Source: Loripinus fragilis
Lineage: Eukaryota; Mollusca; Bivalvia; Lucinida; Lucinidae
Reading direction: 5' to 3'
Assembly: GCA_964019695.1 (NCBI GenBank)
Contig: OZ026516.1
Location: forward strand, 81,299,018-81,363,017
DNA length: 64,000 nucleotides
In this document: one piece after another, positions 1 to 10,738 of the stretch
Position numbering within the stretch: position 1 is the stretch's first letter
Layout: each line of letters starts with the position of its first letter
Program-made: the position numbers and the translations under genes
Notes under the pieces: generated by a model
Databases searched by the model: none
What the model was told of the DNA's origin: nothing
The model's input: the letters and a program-made list of their open reading frames with translations, nothing else

Positions 1-11
1 TCCAGTACTAA

Positions 12-427
12 GGCCAGAATTTTTTTATTAGTTGATTTACGAACCCTCCTACTGTAATTTTCCGGAAAGTAGGAAAAAATTAAAATCTAAATTCTAAAAA
101 TAAACTCTAAATATTAATTTTTTGGTTGAAAAAAATAATATTTTTTTGAGGTTCTGTCTGTGCATTTTTGAGAGTGACACTGTTAAAAGTGATTGTCCTG
201 TCCAGATTTTTAGGAAAATGATGAAATATTTAAAGATTACCTTACTAGTTTTACTGTTTTTCTGGAGATATTAAAGAAAAAAATAGAAGAAAAAAAAGCT
301 CTGAAAAAAAAAAAGCTCTGAAAATGACCAGGTCATTTTCAGAGCTTTTTTATTTATTTATTTTCGTCCCCCCGACCCTAGGTCTGAAAAAATTTTCCCG
401 TAAATCAACTAATAAAAAAAATCTGGC
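12..427. mobile_element. MITE-like element with ~30 bp terminal inverted repeats
   Basis: The left end (12-41, GGCCAGAATTTTTTTATTAG...) is repeated in inverse at 399-427 with one or two mismatches, so the ~415 bp between form a terminal-inverted-repeat element with no coding capacity. Its centre holds a 19 bp perfect palindrome with a 1-nt spacer (311-329 / 331-349, AAAAGCTCTGAAAATGACC). I see no clear target-site duplication. The class of DNA transposon is not assigned. Confidence 0.7.
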
Positions 428-439
428 CTAATTAAGCAG

Positions 440-525
440 TTGGAAAAGTGTCTTACACCAGGACAGAACACACCAGTGCAATCACATTAAATCTGAAGCC
501 ACTTTGCTCCCAATATAGATGTGTA
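440..525 (-). mobile_element. degenerate SINE fragment
   Basis: AAGTGTCTTACACCAGGACA followed ~70 bp later by a GCCACTTTGCTCCC-like end resembles, on the minus strand, the body and head of the tRNA-derived SINE seen intact at 3311-3500 and 9721-9924. It is heavily mutated and only weakly supported. Confidence 0.35.
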
Positions 526-548
526 CCCATAAATGGCCACATTCTTTG

Positions 549-757
549 TTAAACCTTTTTCATTCTGATGGGTTTTCCCACAAATATTAAATAATGCTAT
601 TATAAGCATGGATCTGACCATTTTAATATTTTCTGCACCTAAAGATTATGTTCATCTCAGTAAACAGTGCAGACCTGGTTGAAATACAGCATTTTACCTC
701 TGTCTTCACTGTTTGTGAATGTACATACAACCTTACCTTTATCCAGAGTGAAAAGGG
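549..757. mobile_element. ~210 bp TIR element, copy 1
   Basis: The ends read TTAAACCTTTTTCATTCT and AGAGTGAAAAGGGG, imperfect inverse repeats of each other. The whole unit aligns by eye with 3655-3866 (shared AAGCATGGATCTG, AAACAGT, TTTACCT...). It is non-coding, a MITE-like non-autonomous element. Confidence 0.65.
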
Positions 758-1179
758 GGCAGATATAACACTGATCTGAACATTCTAAGGGAGAACCATG
801 TTTGTTGCTAAGCATCTGCAAGAAAAAATATGACCATAAAACTCAAATGGCACTCTCTCTAAAAATGAGGCACTGCTACCATGTTGAATCTTCCAAGACT
901 GTATGAAAAAGAAAATCAATGTTAAATTGTAAATATTTTCTTATCCTTAATTTTAGCAGGTTTTGCATGCTCAAAAGAACTGTGTCATTGAGATGGCTCT
1001 TTTGGGTACCCACAACATACTAAAGGCCTGTGTAAAAGCAAATAATATGGCTGCAACGATAATGTTACCTAGATCATAATACAATACTTACCACAATATT
1101 CACATCTGACACCATACAATATGTATCACAAGTCACATTTTTGGCAAATTGAGAACTTTTGACATAAACGATCTTACAT
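758..1179. other. gene-free stretch with a short shared repeat
   Basis: No coding region is supported. The segment 980-1020 (CATTGAGATGGCTCTTTTGG followed by GTACCCACAA) recurs at 10215-10255, so a small dispersed repeat is present. Nothing else is recognised. Confidence 0.5.
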
Positions 1180-1295
1180 GAATGCTCATGTATTATTGAA
1201 TTCATTAAACAAGTTGGTGAAAAGAGATAAAATGCGAGGCTTGCCGAGCATTTTATCTCTTTTAATGCATCGAGTGTAATAAATTCAATAAGACA
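1180..1295. mobile_element. foldback element with GAGGCTTGCCGA loop
   Basis: A perfect 16 bp stem (AAAAGAGATAAAATGC at 1220-1235; its complement at 1248-1263) encloses the 12-nt loop GAGGCTTGCCGA. Outside it, CATGTATTATTGAATTCATT (1187 onward) and AATAAATTCAATAAGAC (~1275) are further inverse-complementary, giving a foldback of about 110 bp. A diverged copy lies at 3908-4025. Confidence 0.7.
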
Positions 1296-1402
1296 AGTCT
1301 ATTTATCATTTGACGTCACGTTATGATTGCTTTGAAATCCTATTTCTGGCATAAAAACTTTAGAATTTTGACATTACATACGCAATATTATTATACACAT
1401 AG

Positions 1403-1476
1403 GTACCCTTGGTCAGGTGTGGTACATGATTGTAACGATTCCTGATCTTTGCACCCTTACTTACTTCCATAATGTT
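1403..1476 (+). repeat. dispersed repeat B, tail fragment
   Basis: The segment around GATTCCTGATCTTTGCACCC with TTACTTACTT is shared with the ends of the longer copies at 20669-20881 (opposite strand) and 42760-42995 (same strand). Only the tail is present here. It is non-coding and its origin is unknown. Confidence 0.65.
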
Positions 1477-2259
1477 TTTCGAAAATCTATAATGGATTTT
1501 ATTCTCTGGCGTTATTTCACTCCTGGACGTGACATCATATGATAAATAACAATAGATCTGATATGAGAAGTAAATTAACCCTTATCATGCTGGATATTTT
1601 TTTGTTCTCTTCCACAGTTTTTATCAAATTTCTATTAGCATTTATTTACAAGCATAGCCAAAAACTAAGATCAGCTGGATTCTTAGAATTAAAAGGGAGA
1701 ATGGTAACATTCCTTTTGTACAAAGACACTTTATTTCATCTCTAATATATAACCACTAAGTGCTGTATCTTTAGCATATAGTGAAATGACCTCATGATAC
1801 AATATGCGTACCGTTAGAATTAGTATCACGGTACAATAAGATTTCAGTCAATCGTTGCAGCTTGATATCTACCAAATAAATTTAAAATGTGATTCTTCCT
1901 AGAGAAGATTTGTGAGAAATAAGAATATATGTGAATCTGACAAATAGTGATCCAGGAGATTATTACACTGCCACTCACTGAACTCTGACAAATTGCATGC
2001 CTATGTACATTATGTGTGTTGCGTCTTGAATAAATTTTTATTCAGTGATGCATTTATTTACAATTTGTAAATTAATTGTTTGTACTTTAATTGTAGCATT
2101 ATTATAAGAATCTATCAAACCTATCATTGATGATTGTGATGCAGGAATAGAATTTTCATCCATATGACCTATGACATCACAAGGATGCCAAGTAATGACA
2201 ATTGGTCATCGCCAGAAACAAATTATAAGAAACTATCACAACTGAGTGTGAGATAGGAT
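1477..2259. other. gene-free stretch
   Basis: AT-rich sequence with no supported gene. The longest open frame (68 codons at 1539-1745) has no recognisable domain and is within chance expectation. Confidence 0.5.
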
Positions 2260-2261
2260 AG

Positions 2262-2345
2262 AAAAATTCTTCTCAAGGATCGCAGTAGGGCATCACGAGG
2301 CTTGCCGAGTGATGGCAAGCGATGGTCGCGAGAGATGGATCCTTC
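2262..2345. repeat. hairpin with GAGGCTTGCCGAG loop
   Basis: CATCAC and GTGATG flank the loop GAGGCTTGCCGA at about 2293-2317, and outer AAGGATC (2276) and GATCCTT (2339) extend the fold. The loop equals that at 1236-1247 although the stem sequence is different. Confidence 0.5.
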
Positions 2346-2857
2346 CCATCATCACACCAGTCCAATACAGGGATCAAACATGATTTTCAATGCAGATGGC
2401 ATTGAAACCTGAATCTGAAAGACAAGGGTTTTGACATTCCCCGAGGTAGATAGCAGATGTTGGTGTATTGGAAAAAAATGTTTGATTGTTAATATTTATA
2501 ATATAATAATTAATATGAAAATTTTATTTTTGCATTACAATTTACTTTAATGGCTGGCAAAAGCATGAATGAATATGACATCAATTTGTGTGACAATCTA
2601 AAAGGCGTTTATGAAAAGTACAAAAGCCTTGCTTCAACAGCAACAACAAATTGTCTTGTTAAAACATGGCTATTAATTGCATGCTACACTTGCTTACCAT
2701 TAAATACCAAAATTCTCCATGTGCAAGAACTTTCTATCACACACTCATGATAGATTCTTATACTGTATTTGTTTGGCTTGATGCTTTAAGACTCAGTCAA
2801 CAGTTGTTCAGTCAGGTTAGGAAATTTTTTTGACTTCTTGGGTTGAGTCATTTACAG
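2346..2857. other. gene-free stretch
   Basis: No supported feature. An open frame of 66 codons at 2550-2750 shows no similarity I recognise. Confidence 0.45.
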
Positions 2858-2985
2858 TACTAAACAGCAGAAAAAGTGTCTTGCTCAAGGACAGAACACA
2901 GACAAATGTCAGTGCCATAGTTCCAACCCTTAAATTTGAAGTCTCTACATGCTACCACTGAGCAATTGTGCTCCTCATATGTGTA
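2858..2985 (-). mobile_element. degenerate SINE copy
   Basis: AAGTGTCTTGCTCAAGGACA ... CTACCACTGAGCAATTGTGC is the reverse complement of a tRNA-like head (GAGCACAATTGCTCAGTGGT...) plus the CCTTGAGCAAGACAC body found in the intact SINEs at 6201-6390 and 9721-9924. The 3' body beyond this point is not recognisable. Confidence 0.55.
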
Positions 2986-3310
2986 ACCGCACATTGGTTG
3001 TTGGTTTAGTGCTTATGTCCCAGTCAACATCTTTGGTCAGCTAGAGATGGTAAGTTCACCTAGAAATACTTTTTTACTGGGCAAGCTTGAACAAGCGTTT
3101 AACCAGTACTTTGTGCACATACCTTTGCTTGTAACTCAAAACAACCTATCTTGAATGAATCAGCGGAAGAGTGGAGAATGACCGTAGAAATTATTTCATG
3201 ATCAATCTCCACGAAAGTATGGGACCGGACAAGGATCAAACTTGTGACCCCAATATCTGCACTAACCGAGTCTGCAGTCAGACACCACAGCAGGCACACA
3301 TTGTTGAGGG

Positions 3311-3500
3311 AGCGCAGTGGCTCAGTGGTAGAGTGCTTGACTCCAGAGGGGCCGCAGGTTAGAGCCTCACCGGCGTCAATGCATTGTGTCCCTGAGCAAG
3401 AACATTAATCCTAGCTTAGTACTGGTTCAACCCAGGAAGACCTGTTTATAACTGAAAGATTGTTGACGGGACGTAAAGAATCAAATCAAACAAACAAACA
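3311..3500 (+). mobile_element. tRNA-derived SINE, nearly full length
   Basis: The head AGCGCAGTGGCTCAGTGGTA-GAGTGC is a pol III A-box-like tRNA 5' half, and GGTTAGAGCCTCACC is a degenerate B box. The body follows (CCTGAGCAAGAAC, TAGTACTGGTTCAACCCAGG, GTTGACGGGACGTAAAGAAT) and ends in a CAAA-rich simple tail. The same order occurs at 6201-6390, 9721-9924, 19508-19706 and 24310-24500, which defines the family. It is probably one of the tRNA-derived bivalve SINE families; I cannot assign a name. Confidence 0.85.
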
Positions 3501-3654
3501 CATTGTTGAATCAACATAGATTCAACGTTGATTAAACACCATGACCTTGAATCAATGTTGAGTGAACAATGTGTGCCTGCTAGGACATTTATAGGCAGAC
3601 ATGTTACTGACTGCGTTACACGGCTCAGTAACGGCAAATAGCCACATTATTTGT

Positions 3655-3866
3655 TTAACCCTTTTCATTCTAATGGATTTTCCCATACATTAATGTTACA
3701 ATAAGCATGGATCTGTCCATTTTGTATTTTAATGGGTCACAAGTTGATTTTGACCTATTTTGGTTTATTTCTGCCCTGACTGAGCAAACAGTACAGTAAC
3801 AGACGTTTACTAAATGCTGCTGTGTCTCCACTACATGTTTACCTGTATGCAGAATGAAAAGGGTTA
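3655..3866. mobile_element. ~210 bp TIR element, copy 2
   Basis: The termini TTAACCCTTTTCATTCT and AGAATGAAAAGGGTTA are perfect 16 bp inverted repeats. It is the better preserved copy of the element at 549-757 and has no coding capacity. Confidence 0.75.
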
Positions 3867-3907
3867 GAAATAATAGCAAATAATAAACATGTAGATGTAG
3901 CGGAGCT

Positions 3908-4025
3908 TACATGAGTATCCATGTATTATTGACTTTTTTAAACGAGTTGAGTTCTAGAGATATTAAGCAAGGCTTGTTGAGCATTTATTGCTTTTTCATA
4001 AATTCAATAATACAGGAGCATGAAC
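3908..4025. mobile_element. diverged foldback element (copy of 1180-1295)
   Basis: CATGTATTATTGACTTTTTT ... CAAGGCTTGTTGAGCATTTA ... TAAATTCAATAATACA follows the same order as the foldback at 1180-1295, with mutated stem and loop. Confidence 0.55.
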
Positions 4026-4590
4026 ATTAGATAGGACTAGGAGCTTAGATGAGTGATAATTTCAATAGAGCGTTGATTATCACCTTCAAAGTTTGTTTAT
4101 TTTAATGAAAATTTGCATTGTTGATACAAATGTTGTTTCAATGTTACTTGTTTCTGCAAAAATGTGGTCATTACATTATTTATGACATAAGCTTTAGCTT
4201 ATCCATTGAATAACAGTTAGGTCATATGATGAATTCTATTGAACATATGTGTCTTTTAAGTATTAATTATTTTCATTTGTGTTCTTTGATGTAAAAATGT
4301 TAAGATTTTGATGTTTTAATTGATGTAATTTAATAAAGCTATATTTGAGCAGTCCATATAAAAAGATTTTGGGATTGTTCTTTCAAAATTGTCATTTGTA
4401 GAAGTGAATTGTTACCTTAAAGTTTGCAAATACACTTGTGCTGACTTGCAGCCGTAAACACTGCATTTGTGAATATAAATCATTGGTGATTTCCTCAAGT
4501 AAACAATTTCAAATCCATTATCTTCCCATTCACCAAATGTTCTAAATTTGTCATACTTGAACATAGAGCATTAATGAAATAGGGGTGTAC
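4026..4590. other. gene-free stretch
   Basis: AT-rich sequence without a supported gene or recognised repeat. Confidence 0.45.
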
Positions 4591-4732
4591 ATGTAAATAG
4601 CAAAAAATTATACTTGCCCTGGGGCAAGTAAATGGCCGTTGAAAGAAGGAAATTTTACTTGTCCCCAAAGACAGATAATGAATAAACAACTTAGCTTAGC
4701 CTCTACTGTGGTGCTATCAAATATAAACTCTT

Positions 4733-5268
4733 TTGAGGGTCCATGACTAAACACCGAAAGACAAAAACATCTAAACGTCAACACATCTAAGCGATGAAAG
4801 ATCCAAACGTCATAACAACGAAAAAGAAAAATATAGCATTGACTTTTTAATAATAAAAAACCATCCAGAAACATAGAAAAATATCGAAAAAAATCTTTGA
4901 TTCTTGAGCACAGTGATCATGATCAATATGGTTAATTTCGTGATCTTAAATGCTTCATTCGGTTTCCTACGTCTCATAAGAATGAGATAAAAAAAACTCA
5001 CCTTGGTTCACCCTCCCCCTTCCCCCCATAAGCCCCGAAGCCCTATGCAGGCTGATTTTTGTTGTTAAATGGTAAATTTGATTAACTGACACATTTGAAA
5101 AGAGGAAAATTAGATGTTTTGTCACGATTTTATGTGAAATTTTGGATATTTTGTCTTTTGTCTTAATAGATGTTTGACATTTCCTGAGTATGTCGCATAT
5201 CTTGTTTGGTCGTCTCAATGTTAGAACTTTTAGCTGTTTTGCCTTTCCATGTTTAGTCGGGCACCCCT
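4733..5268. mobile_element. ~535 bp element with imperfect terminal inverted repeats
   Basis: GAGGGTCCATGACTAAACAC-CGAAAG at the left end matches the reverse complement of CTTTCCATGTTTAGTCGGGC-ACCCCTC at the right end (5247-5268). Between them are loosely repeated ACATCTAAACGTC-type short units in one orientation on the left and in the other orientation on the right. Non-autonomous DNA transposon or foldback; class not assigned. Confidence 0.5.
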
Positions 5269-5316
5269 CTTTTGAAAACAGTATAAAACAGATACAGGCT
5301 GAATTGAAAACAGTGT

Positions 5317-5375
5317 GGATCCAGATCAGCAGGTACTAAAGAAGTTGATCTGGACCTGCATGGTTTTCCAAACAA
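5317..5375. repeat. short GATCAG/GATCTGG palindromic element
   Basis: GGATCCAGATCAGCAGGT and its near inverse GATCTGGACCTGCATGG form a hairpin. Related palindromes with the core GATCAGACTG or CCAGATCAG occur at 6657-6770, 8541-8600, 15045-15165, 34685-34795, 35500-35572, 37560-37730 and 38082-38145, so this is a dispersed small hairpin family. Confidence 0.55.
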
Positions 5376-6200
5376 CATGCAAGTTTAAAATAATCTAATT
5401 TAGAAGTACATGATTGAATTAACTTTAAACTTGTCCCTGGATGAATAAATAGAAATTTTTAACTTTTCCTTAATGAAATTTGACAATGCTTGCGGACAAG
5501 TCAAGCATGGTATTTCAACAGCTCTGGCCAAAAAGTGATGTCAGCCATGTAAAAAGCAAACAGCAGCCAATGGAAAAGAACTTATTGTAATGTTCACCGT
5601 CTATCATCGAAACCGGAAATAGTGTACCACTGAATCGAAAGTAGAGAAAAACGACGTGGCGGGCGGTGAGTTTTTACCTTTATTTGAGCTTTATTAATTG
5701 CTCCCGGCAACCACTGACATCAAGATTAATTGCCAAGGGATTAATTTCAATGTTGTGTATCTTTATTGTATTCTGTATGTCAACATAGTTTTGTTTACAC
5801 AAAGTTATCGCAGCTTGGTACTGGCTGGAAAGTGCTCCTGCTGTAAAAACAGCCTTTGAACTAACGAATACATGGTTTATCTTCGGGTAAGAAGTAAATT
5901 CCCTATTTCTATATGTAATTTGCACCATCCCAGTTTTATCTCTGGTCTTGGTTTGATTATTTTCAATTAGAATCTGTTGAAACAAAATAACTGTGGTATA
6001 CGGCGAATAGTTGTTGATGGCAAAACTCGTGTACTGCGATTAGTTAAAATTGTGTACCGCGAATAGTGGCAACGTTTAATGAGATTGTCGCTTATTTCAT
6101 GACTGACACTAGTAAAATAAATGAAACATTGTTTTTTAGCATTGAAGTTCAATTCAATTAAATATTAATTCATTTCAATTAAACCATGAGGATTAAACCG

Positions 6201-6390
6201 GGGGCGCAGTTGCTTAGTGGCAGAGTGCTTGACTCGAGATTGAGGGGTCGCAGGCTTGAGCCTCACCTGAGGCACTGTGTTGTTTTCCCGAGCAAGACAC
6301 TTACCATCTGTCTAGTGCTGGTTTAACCCAAGAAGACCCATCCTGGAATGACTGAAAATTTGTTGACTGAGGCCTAAAGACGAAGAAAAA
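6201..6390 (+). mobile_element. tRNA-derived SINE
   Basis: GGGGGCGCAGTTGCTTAGTG-GCAGAGTGC head, a B-box-like GGCTTGAGCCTC, CCCGAGCAAGACAC, AGTGCTGGTTTAACCCAAGA and an A-rich tail: same family as 3311-3500. It is nested in the 5595-9474 element. Confidence 0.8.
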
Positions 6391-6656
6391 TACCCCTGCA
6401 CACAAGGCTAAATGGTTCACATGTGGGCTCTATCTGAGCGTATTGATCATGTGGGTGCCACATGGGAATTTAAGCCCATGTAACATCCACATAGGGCACA
6501 TATAATTGTTTACACTCACATAACAGAACCACTGCCGCTTGAGCCTTTGGATGATTCCAAAAATAAAACCACAACCCTATCCACCAGCCCAGTACTGGTT
6601 ACTGTCAGAGAGACTGACTAGAAATTTGATATTTCACCTGTAGCCAGTTTAGCTAT

Positions 6657-6770
6657 GATACTTTACAAAAAGCGAACAACAAAGGTGCTGATCAGACAAA
6701 GCAGAAGTGCGGGCTGGTCTGCCCCTTTGGTGTTTGCAACCCTCCGAAGACAGGTTTTCTGGCATTGAGG
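6657..6770 (+). repeat. GATCAG hairpin element
   Basis: AACAAAGGTGCTGATCAGAC ... GGCTGGTCTGCCCCTTTGGT ... CCGAAGACAGG matches, in inverse, 15045-15165 over about 110 bp, defining a dispersed foldback repeat. Open frames here (64-76 codons) are incidental. Confidence 0.6.
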
Positions 6771-7149
6771 ACCATATAACCGTTATAAGTTGCCCATAAT
6801 GACCCAAATGGGTACCACATGCAACCCATATGGGTTTTCCCACACAGGTCCATGTGCCACTGTTGCAACAACCTTATCAGTCCCATTTGGACTACTACTA
6901 TGAGAGGCATATTATATCCCACATGTTTGGGAAAAAATGTGTGTCACTTGCTATTAACAGTTATTTTAACCAGCGTATTATCAAGGCAATTCACGTGCTA
7001 TTGATTCACCACTTTAGGACTAAACGTATACACAGTTTGGGGACGTCACAAGAAGTGACCTCAGAAAAGTGGGTCTATATTAGATTTGGGTTGTCTGTCA
7101 TTCCATCATTCTGTCTGTCATTCTGTCCGTCTGTCATCATTTCGTTTAC

Positions 7150-8055
7150 ACTCAACTTTATAGAATTTACCCAATTTTGTATGTGCATTGATATTGACTT
7201 ATATTTCGACATGATCTAGATTCCGATTTTACACATCATTTTTCCGACATTTGTACCAGAGTTATGACCCTTAATTTACGCCAGAATTTTGTTTTCGCTC
7301 AATATCTTTACAACAAATCGACCTATTTTAACTAAATTTTATATATGCATTCATATTGATAAGATCTAGCTTGAGATTGTTTCACGTAATTTTTCGCACA
7401 TTTGTACCAGAGTTATGGCCCTTGATTTATGCCAAAATTTTGTATCCGCTCAATATATTGAGAACAAATTGACTGAATTTCACCAAATTTTATATATAGC
7501 ATTTATATTAATAAGATCTAGGTTGGGATTGTTACACATGATTTTAGAACATTTGTACTAGTGTTATGGCCCTTGATTTATGCCTGATTTTTGATTCCAC
7601 TTAATATCTTGTGAAAAATATGACAGATTTTCACTAAATTTTATATATTCATTCTTATTGATAAGATCTAAGTTTATGACTTATTTGTAACAGAGTTATG
7701 GCCCTTGATTCATGTCAGAATTTCATATGCGCTCAGTATCTTTAGAACAAATGGACAGAATTTGACCAAACTTTATAAATACATTTGTATTGACAAGATC
7801 TGTGTCAATAGGATTTTTACCTGTTATCTTTTACAAATTTGTAACAAAGTTATGGCCCTTGATTGGCAACATAATTTTGTTTCTGCGCAATATCTTGAGG
7901 ACAAATGGATTGAATTTCATCAAATTATGTAAATGTATTTATATTTATAAGATATATGTTGGGATTGCTATCTTCCTTATTTTGCTTATTTGTAACAGAG
8001 TTATGACCCTTGATTGATATCAAAATTTTGTTTCTGCTCAATTTCTTTAGAACAT
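7150..8055 (+). repeat. tandem repeat, ~151 bp period, six copies
   Basis: GTTATGRCCCTTGATTTATG-type motifs start at 7261, 7412, 7563, 7695, 7849 and 8000 (spacing 151, 151, 132, 154, 151), each preceded by TTTGTAnCAGA and followed by CTCAATATCTTnAGAACAAA and ATTnATATTGATAAGATCTA. The copies are clearly diverged from one another, so this is an old array. This motif family is, from memory, common in bivalve genomes. The small open frames inside (75 codons) arise from the repeat. Confidence 0.85.
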
Positions 8056-8540
8056 GGCCTTTTTACAGCATAAAACCCCTGTGCATCTTTCATGATTATG
8101 TGCGCCATTATTATACTACAAAAATTCAACTTTTCGAACCGCTTCCCCAAAGCTTTCAATCAACAATATGAATTTATGCAATAATAGCGGTCAAGTATTT
8201 ATTAACATTTGCTAGACCCCTCGGGTGCTGTTAAAACACCTGTCAGGTTCGGTTTACAACACCACACTCGTCTTATCTCATTTATTTTATTTCAATGTTT
8301 TATTTCCTTTTTATTAATAATATACAAACCCTGAAGCTTCTCATCTTCTATCAAAGGACACAACCCACATATCTACTCGTTAAGCAGTGTCAAATAAGTA
8401 AGTCAAATATAGCAAAAACAAAGTAAATATATGTTACCTCGCCACTATTTTGGGACCTAAAAGTGATATCCGCTATTTACATCTACTGCTTCATTCAAAT
8501 TTACTTCAGACTATTTTTTCATGAACGCAAAAACACTTTG
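8056..8540. other. gene-free interior of the 3.9 kb element
   Basis: No coding region or recognised repeat is seen in this AT-rich stretch. Confidence 0.4.
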
Positions 8541-8600
8541 AACCCTGATCAGACTGCTCTTAAAGGATCAGTCTAATCTGGGTCCATATTGTTTGCAATA
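8541..8600. repeat. GATCAG palindromic element
   Basis: AACCCTGATCAGACTG ... CAGTCTAATCTGGGTCC is an interrupted palindrome belonging to the dispersed hairpin family listed at 5317-5375. Confidence 0.55.
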
Positions 8601-9720
8601 TAGGCTACACATGAAAGAGCAGACAAAAATTGGCTGGTGGCAATTGTCAAAAATACGAAATAAATTCAATAAGAAAAAAAAACCACAACAATTTGCCTAC
8701 GTTGTACCCTTCAAGACAAACGCATACCTTTAATCTAGATGATGGACATTTGAATGGACAGACAGATGGACAGACGGAAACTACACCAGCTCATGCTTTA
8801 GGTTATATCATGTTATTCATTGGATATTGTACATGTTTGAAAGGAAGCCTTTAGCATTTGTTTCCATATTTTGACAGTTTGTCTTCTTTTGGCAGACAGT
8901 CTGTTTTATCGTTAAACAGATCACATTTTGCACTAGTTAAATTATAAGAAAATACCCCCAAAATAGCAGTTTTACTTCATAGTGGGTAACAACTCATAAC
9001 TATTCGCAGTACACAATTTTCTTATGAATTTGCTATCTGCAGTACACATCCGCACCTATTCGCGGTACACAACAGGATTTAAATATCAGCCCATAATTGG
9101 CTTAATTTATAGATTCTAGCTTAAACGCTTGTAAAAACGTTTGTTTTCTATAATTTCACTTGCTTTCCATTGGAAAAATCGACAAAATCCACATACAATC
9201 CTCGAATAAAGTGAAAGCAAGTGTCAAAATGATGTGTGTTTTCGGTACCAGCTTTCGGATTGATGATCCATTCTAGCTTTCAAATTCGTTAATGAACAAA
9301 TACAACTACTTACGGTTCAAGCTTAATATATCCACTATTTATGTATTGCAAATGTTTTGCAAAACTTTAGCGATTTTATAACGAAATGTGCTGTTTCTGA
9401 AGAGCACTCATCCTCGTATGTTGTTTACTCTCGATTCAGTGGTATGCTATTTCCGGTTTCGATGATAGACGGTGATGTTGTCATAGCTCAAAAATAGCAC
9501 TCGTCTGCTCGTATTTATGAGTGTCTCAGGCTGCAGGGCAAGTGAAAATATTGATATTTCCAGTGAAAATTAAATTTTTTCCCATATATGCCGATATTGT
9601 TTGTGATGCAGGGCAAGTGCCTATCTAAAGATATTTCGAGGCCTGCTTCAGTATATATTGGAGGCCATATCTCAAACTGTCATAACTGCTGCAGATAAGG
9701 CCAAAATATGTGTGTTTCAG

Positions 9721-9924
9721 GTTTTGGTTTTGTTTGATTTTATTCTTTACGTCCCATCAACAATATTTCAGTTATATAGGGACGGATCTTCCTGGGTTGA
9801 ACCAGTACTTAGCTAGGATAAATGTGTCTCGCTCAAGGACCACGACGCAGTGACGCCGGTGAGGCTCGAACCCGAGGCCCTTCGGTCTCGAGTCAAGCAC
9901 TCTACCACTGAGCCACTGCGCTAC
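9721..9924 (-). mobile_element. tRNA-derived SINE, well preserved
   Basis: Read on the minus strand: GCGCAGTGGCTCAGTGGTAG-AGTGCTTGACTCGAGAC, a B box GGGTTCGAGCCTC, then CCTTGAGCGAGACAC, AGTACTGGTTCAACCCAGGA, and a tail rich in CAAAAC. This is the best copy in the window for both pol III boxes. It abuts the GTGTTTCAGG element that begins at 9928. Confidence 0.88.
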
Positions 9925-9927
9925 CAT

Positions 9928-10122
9928 GTGTTTCAGGTTACATGAAATTTTAAAATAGGGACGGTAGGTAGGAAAATATTTTTATTTTGTTATTTTTTTT
10001 ACATTGGGAAGATGGAGAAACAAGATGACCAACCAGGGAAATCTCTTGGAAATCCCCTAAATATGCTTAAAAACTTAAGGGTCGGGGGCAAAAATTAGGC
10101 ACGGTCGGGTAACCTGAAACAC
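9928..10122. mobile_element. GTGTTTCAGGTTAC element, left copy
   Basis: It begins GTGTTTCAGGTTAC and ends GTAACCTGAAACAC, a 14 bp perfect terminal inverted repeat around ~165 bp of non-coding sequence with GACGGT/GGTCGG motifs inside each end. A second copy, inverted, lies at 10739-10881. Confidence 0.75.
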
Positions 10123-10280
10123 TCAATTTTTTCTTTTAGGCATAATGAGGAACTATCATCTATGACAGTATAATGTTAATATCTTTATACTCCGGTTGTG
10201 TCCTCAAAAGATCCCTCTCATTGAGATGGCTCTTTAGAGTACCCACAAAATGTATTGGTTGAGAAATAAAAAACAATAAT

Positions 10281-10675
10281 TATTACACGCCTACCAAACG
10301 CTCGAATGCTCAACATCCGGTTGAATATTAAAAACAAGTGCTCTATGAAGAAAATAAAAAATCGGGGAATGTCATGCAACAGCCTATGGATTCCTGCGTT
10401 TGTGGTATAAATACAAGCTCAGAAAGTATTCTCCTTAGGTCATATTTACTTTTCACGCGGTAAACACATTCCTGTCGAATTCTGGTACACCTATTTTACG
10501 CGAAATGTAAATCTGACAAAAGGAGAGAACTTTCTGACCTCAAATTTATACCACAAACGTAGGAATGCATAATCTGTTGCATGACATTCCCCGATTTTCG
10601 ATTCTCTTCTTGGAGAAACTGTTTTTAGTATTCAATTAGATGTTGAGCATTAGAGCATTTGGTAGGTGTGTATTA
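10281..10675. mobile_element. ~395 bp foldback with ~150 bp arms
   Basis: 10281-10430 (ATTACACGCCTACCAAACGC ... GGGGAATGTCATGCAACAG ... TTTGTGGTATAAAT) is inversely repeated at 10525-10675 with roughly 80-85% identity by eye. Even the ~95 bp centre is partly self-complementary (TCATATTTACTTTTCACGCG against CGCGAAATGTAAATCTGAC). It lies between the two inverted GTGTTTCAGG elements. Confidence 0.7.
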
Positions 10676-10738
10676 TGCACTAGATACATGATCGTGTTTG
10701 CCCAAGCACCTGAAAATACATTAATCCTAAAAAAAAGT

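Larger units (their letters stand above)
5595..9474. mobile_element. ~3.9 kb element bounded by ~50 bp inverted repeats
   Basis: The left end (5595-5645: CACCGTCTATCATCGAAACC, then GGAAATAG, CACTGAATCGA) is repeated in inverse at 9425-9474 with few mismatches. Immediately inside, GTGTACYGCGAWTAG motifs occur three times on the left (about 5998-6068) and three times inverted on the right (about 8998-9072), as subterminal repeats of a DNA transposon would. The interior holds no transposase frame, only a SINE (6201-6390), a hairpin element (6657-6770), the ~151 bp tandem array (7150-8055) and a hairpin at 8541. It is therefore a non-autonomous or gutted element, or two inverted copies of a shorter one. 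I see no convincing target duplication. Confidence 0.65.

Noticed and set aside
7150..8055. CRISPR-like or coding interpretation of the 151 bp array
   Set aside because: Units are long, diverged and contiguous without spacers; the context is animal nuclear DNA.
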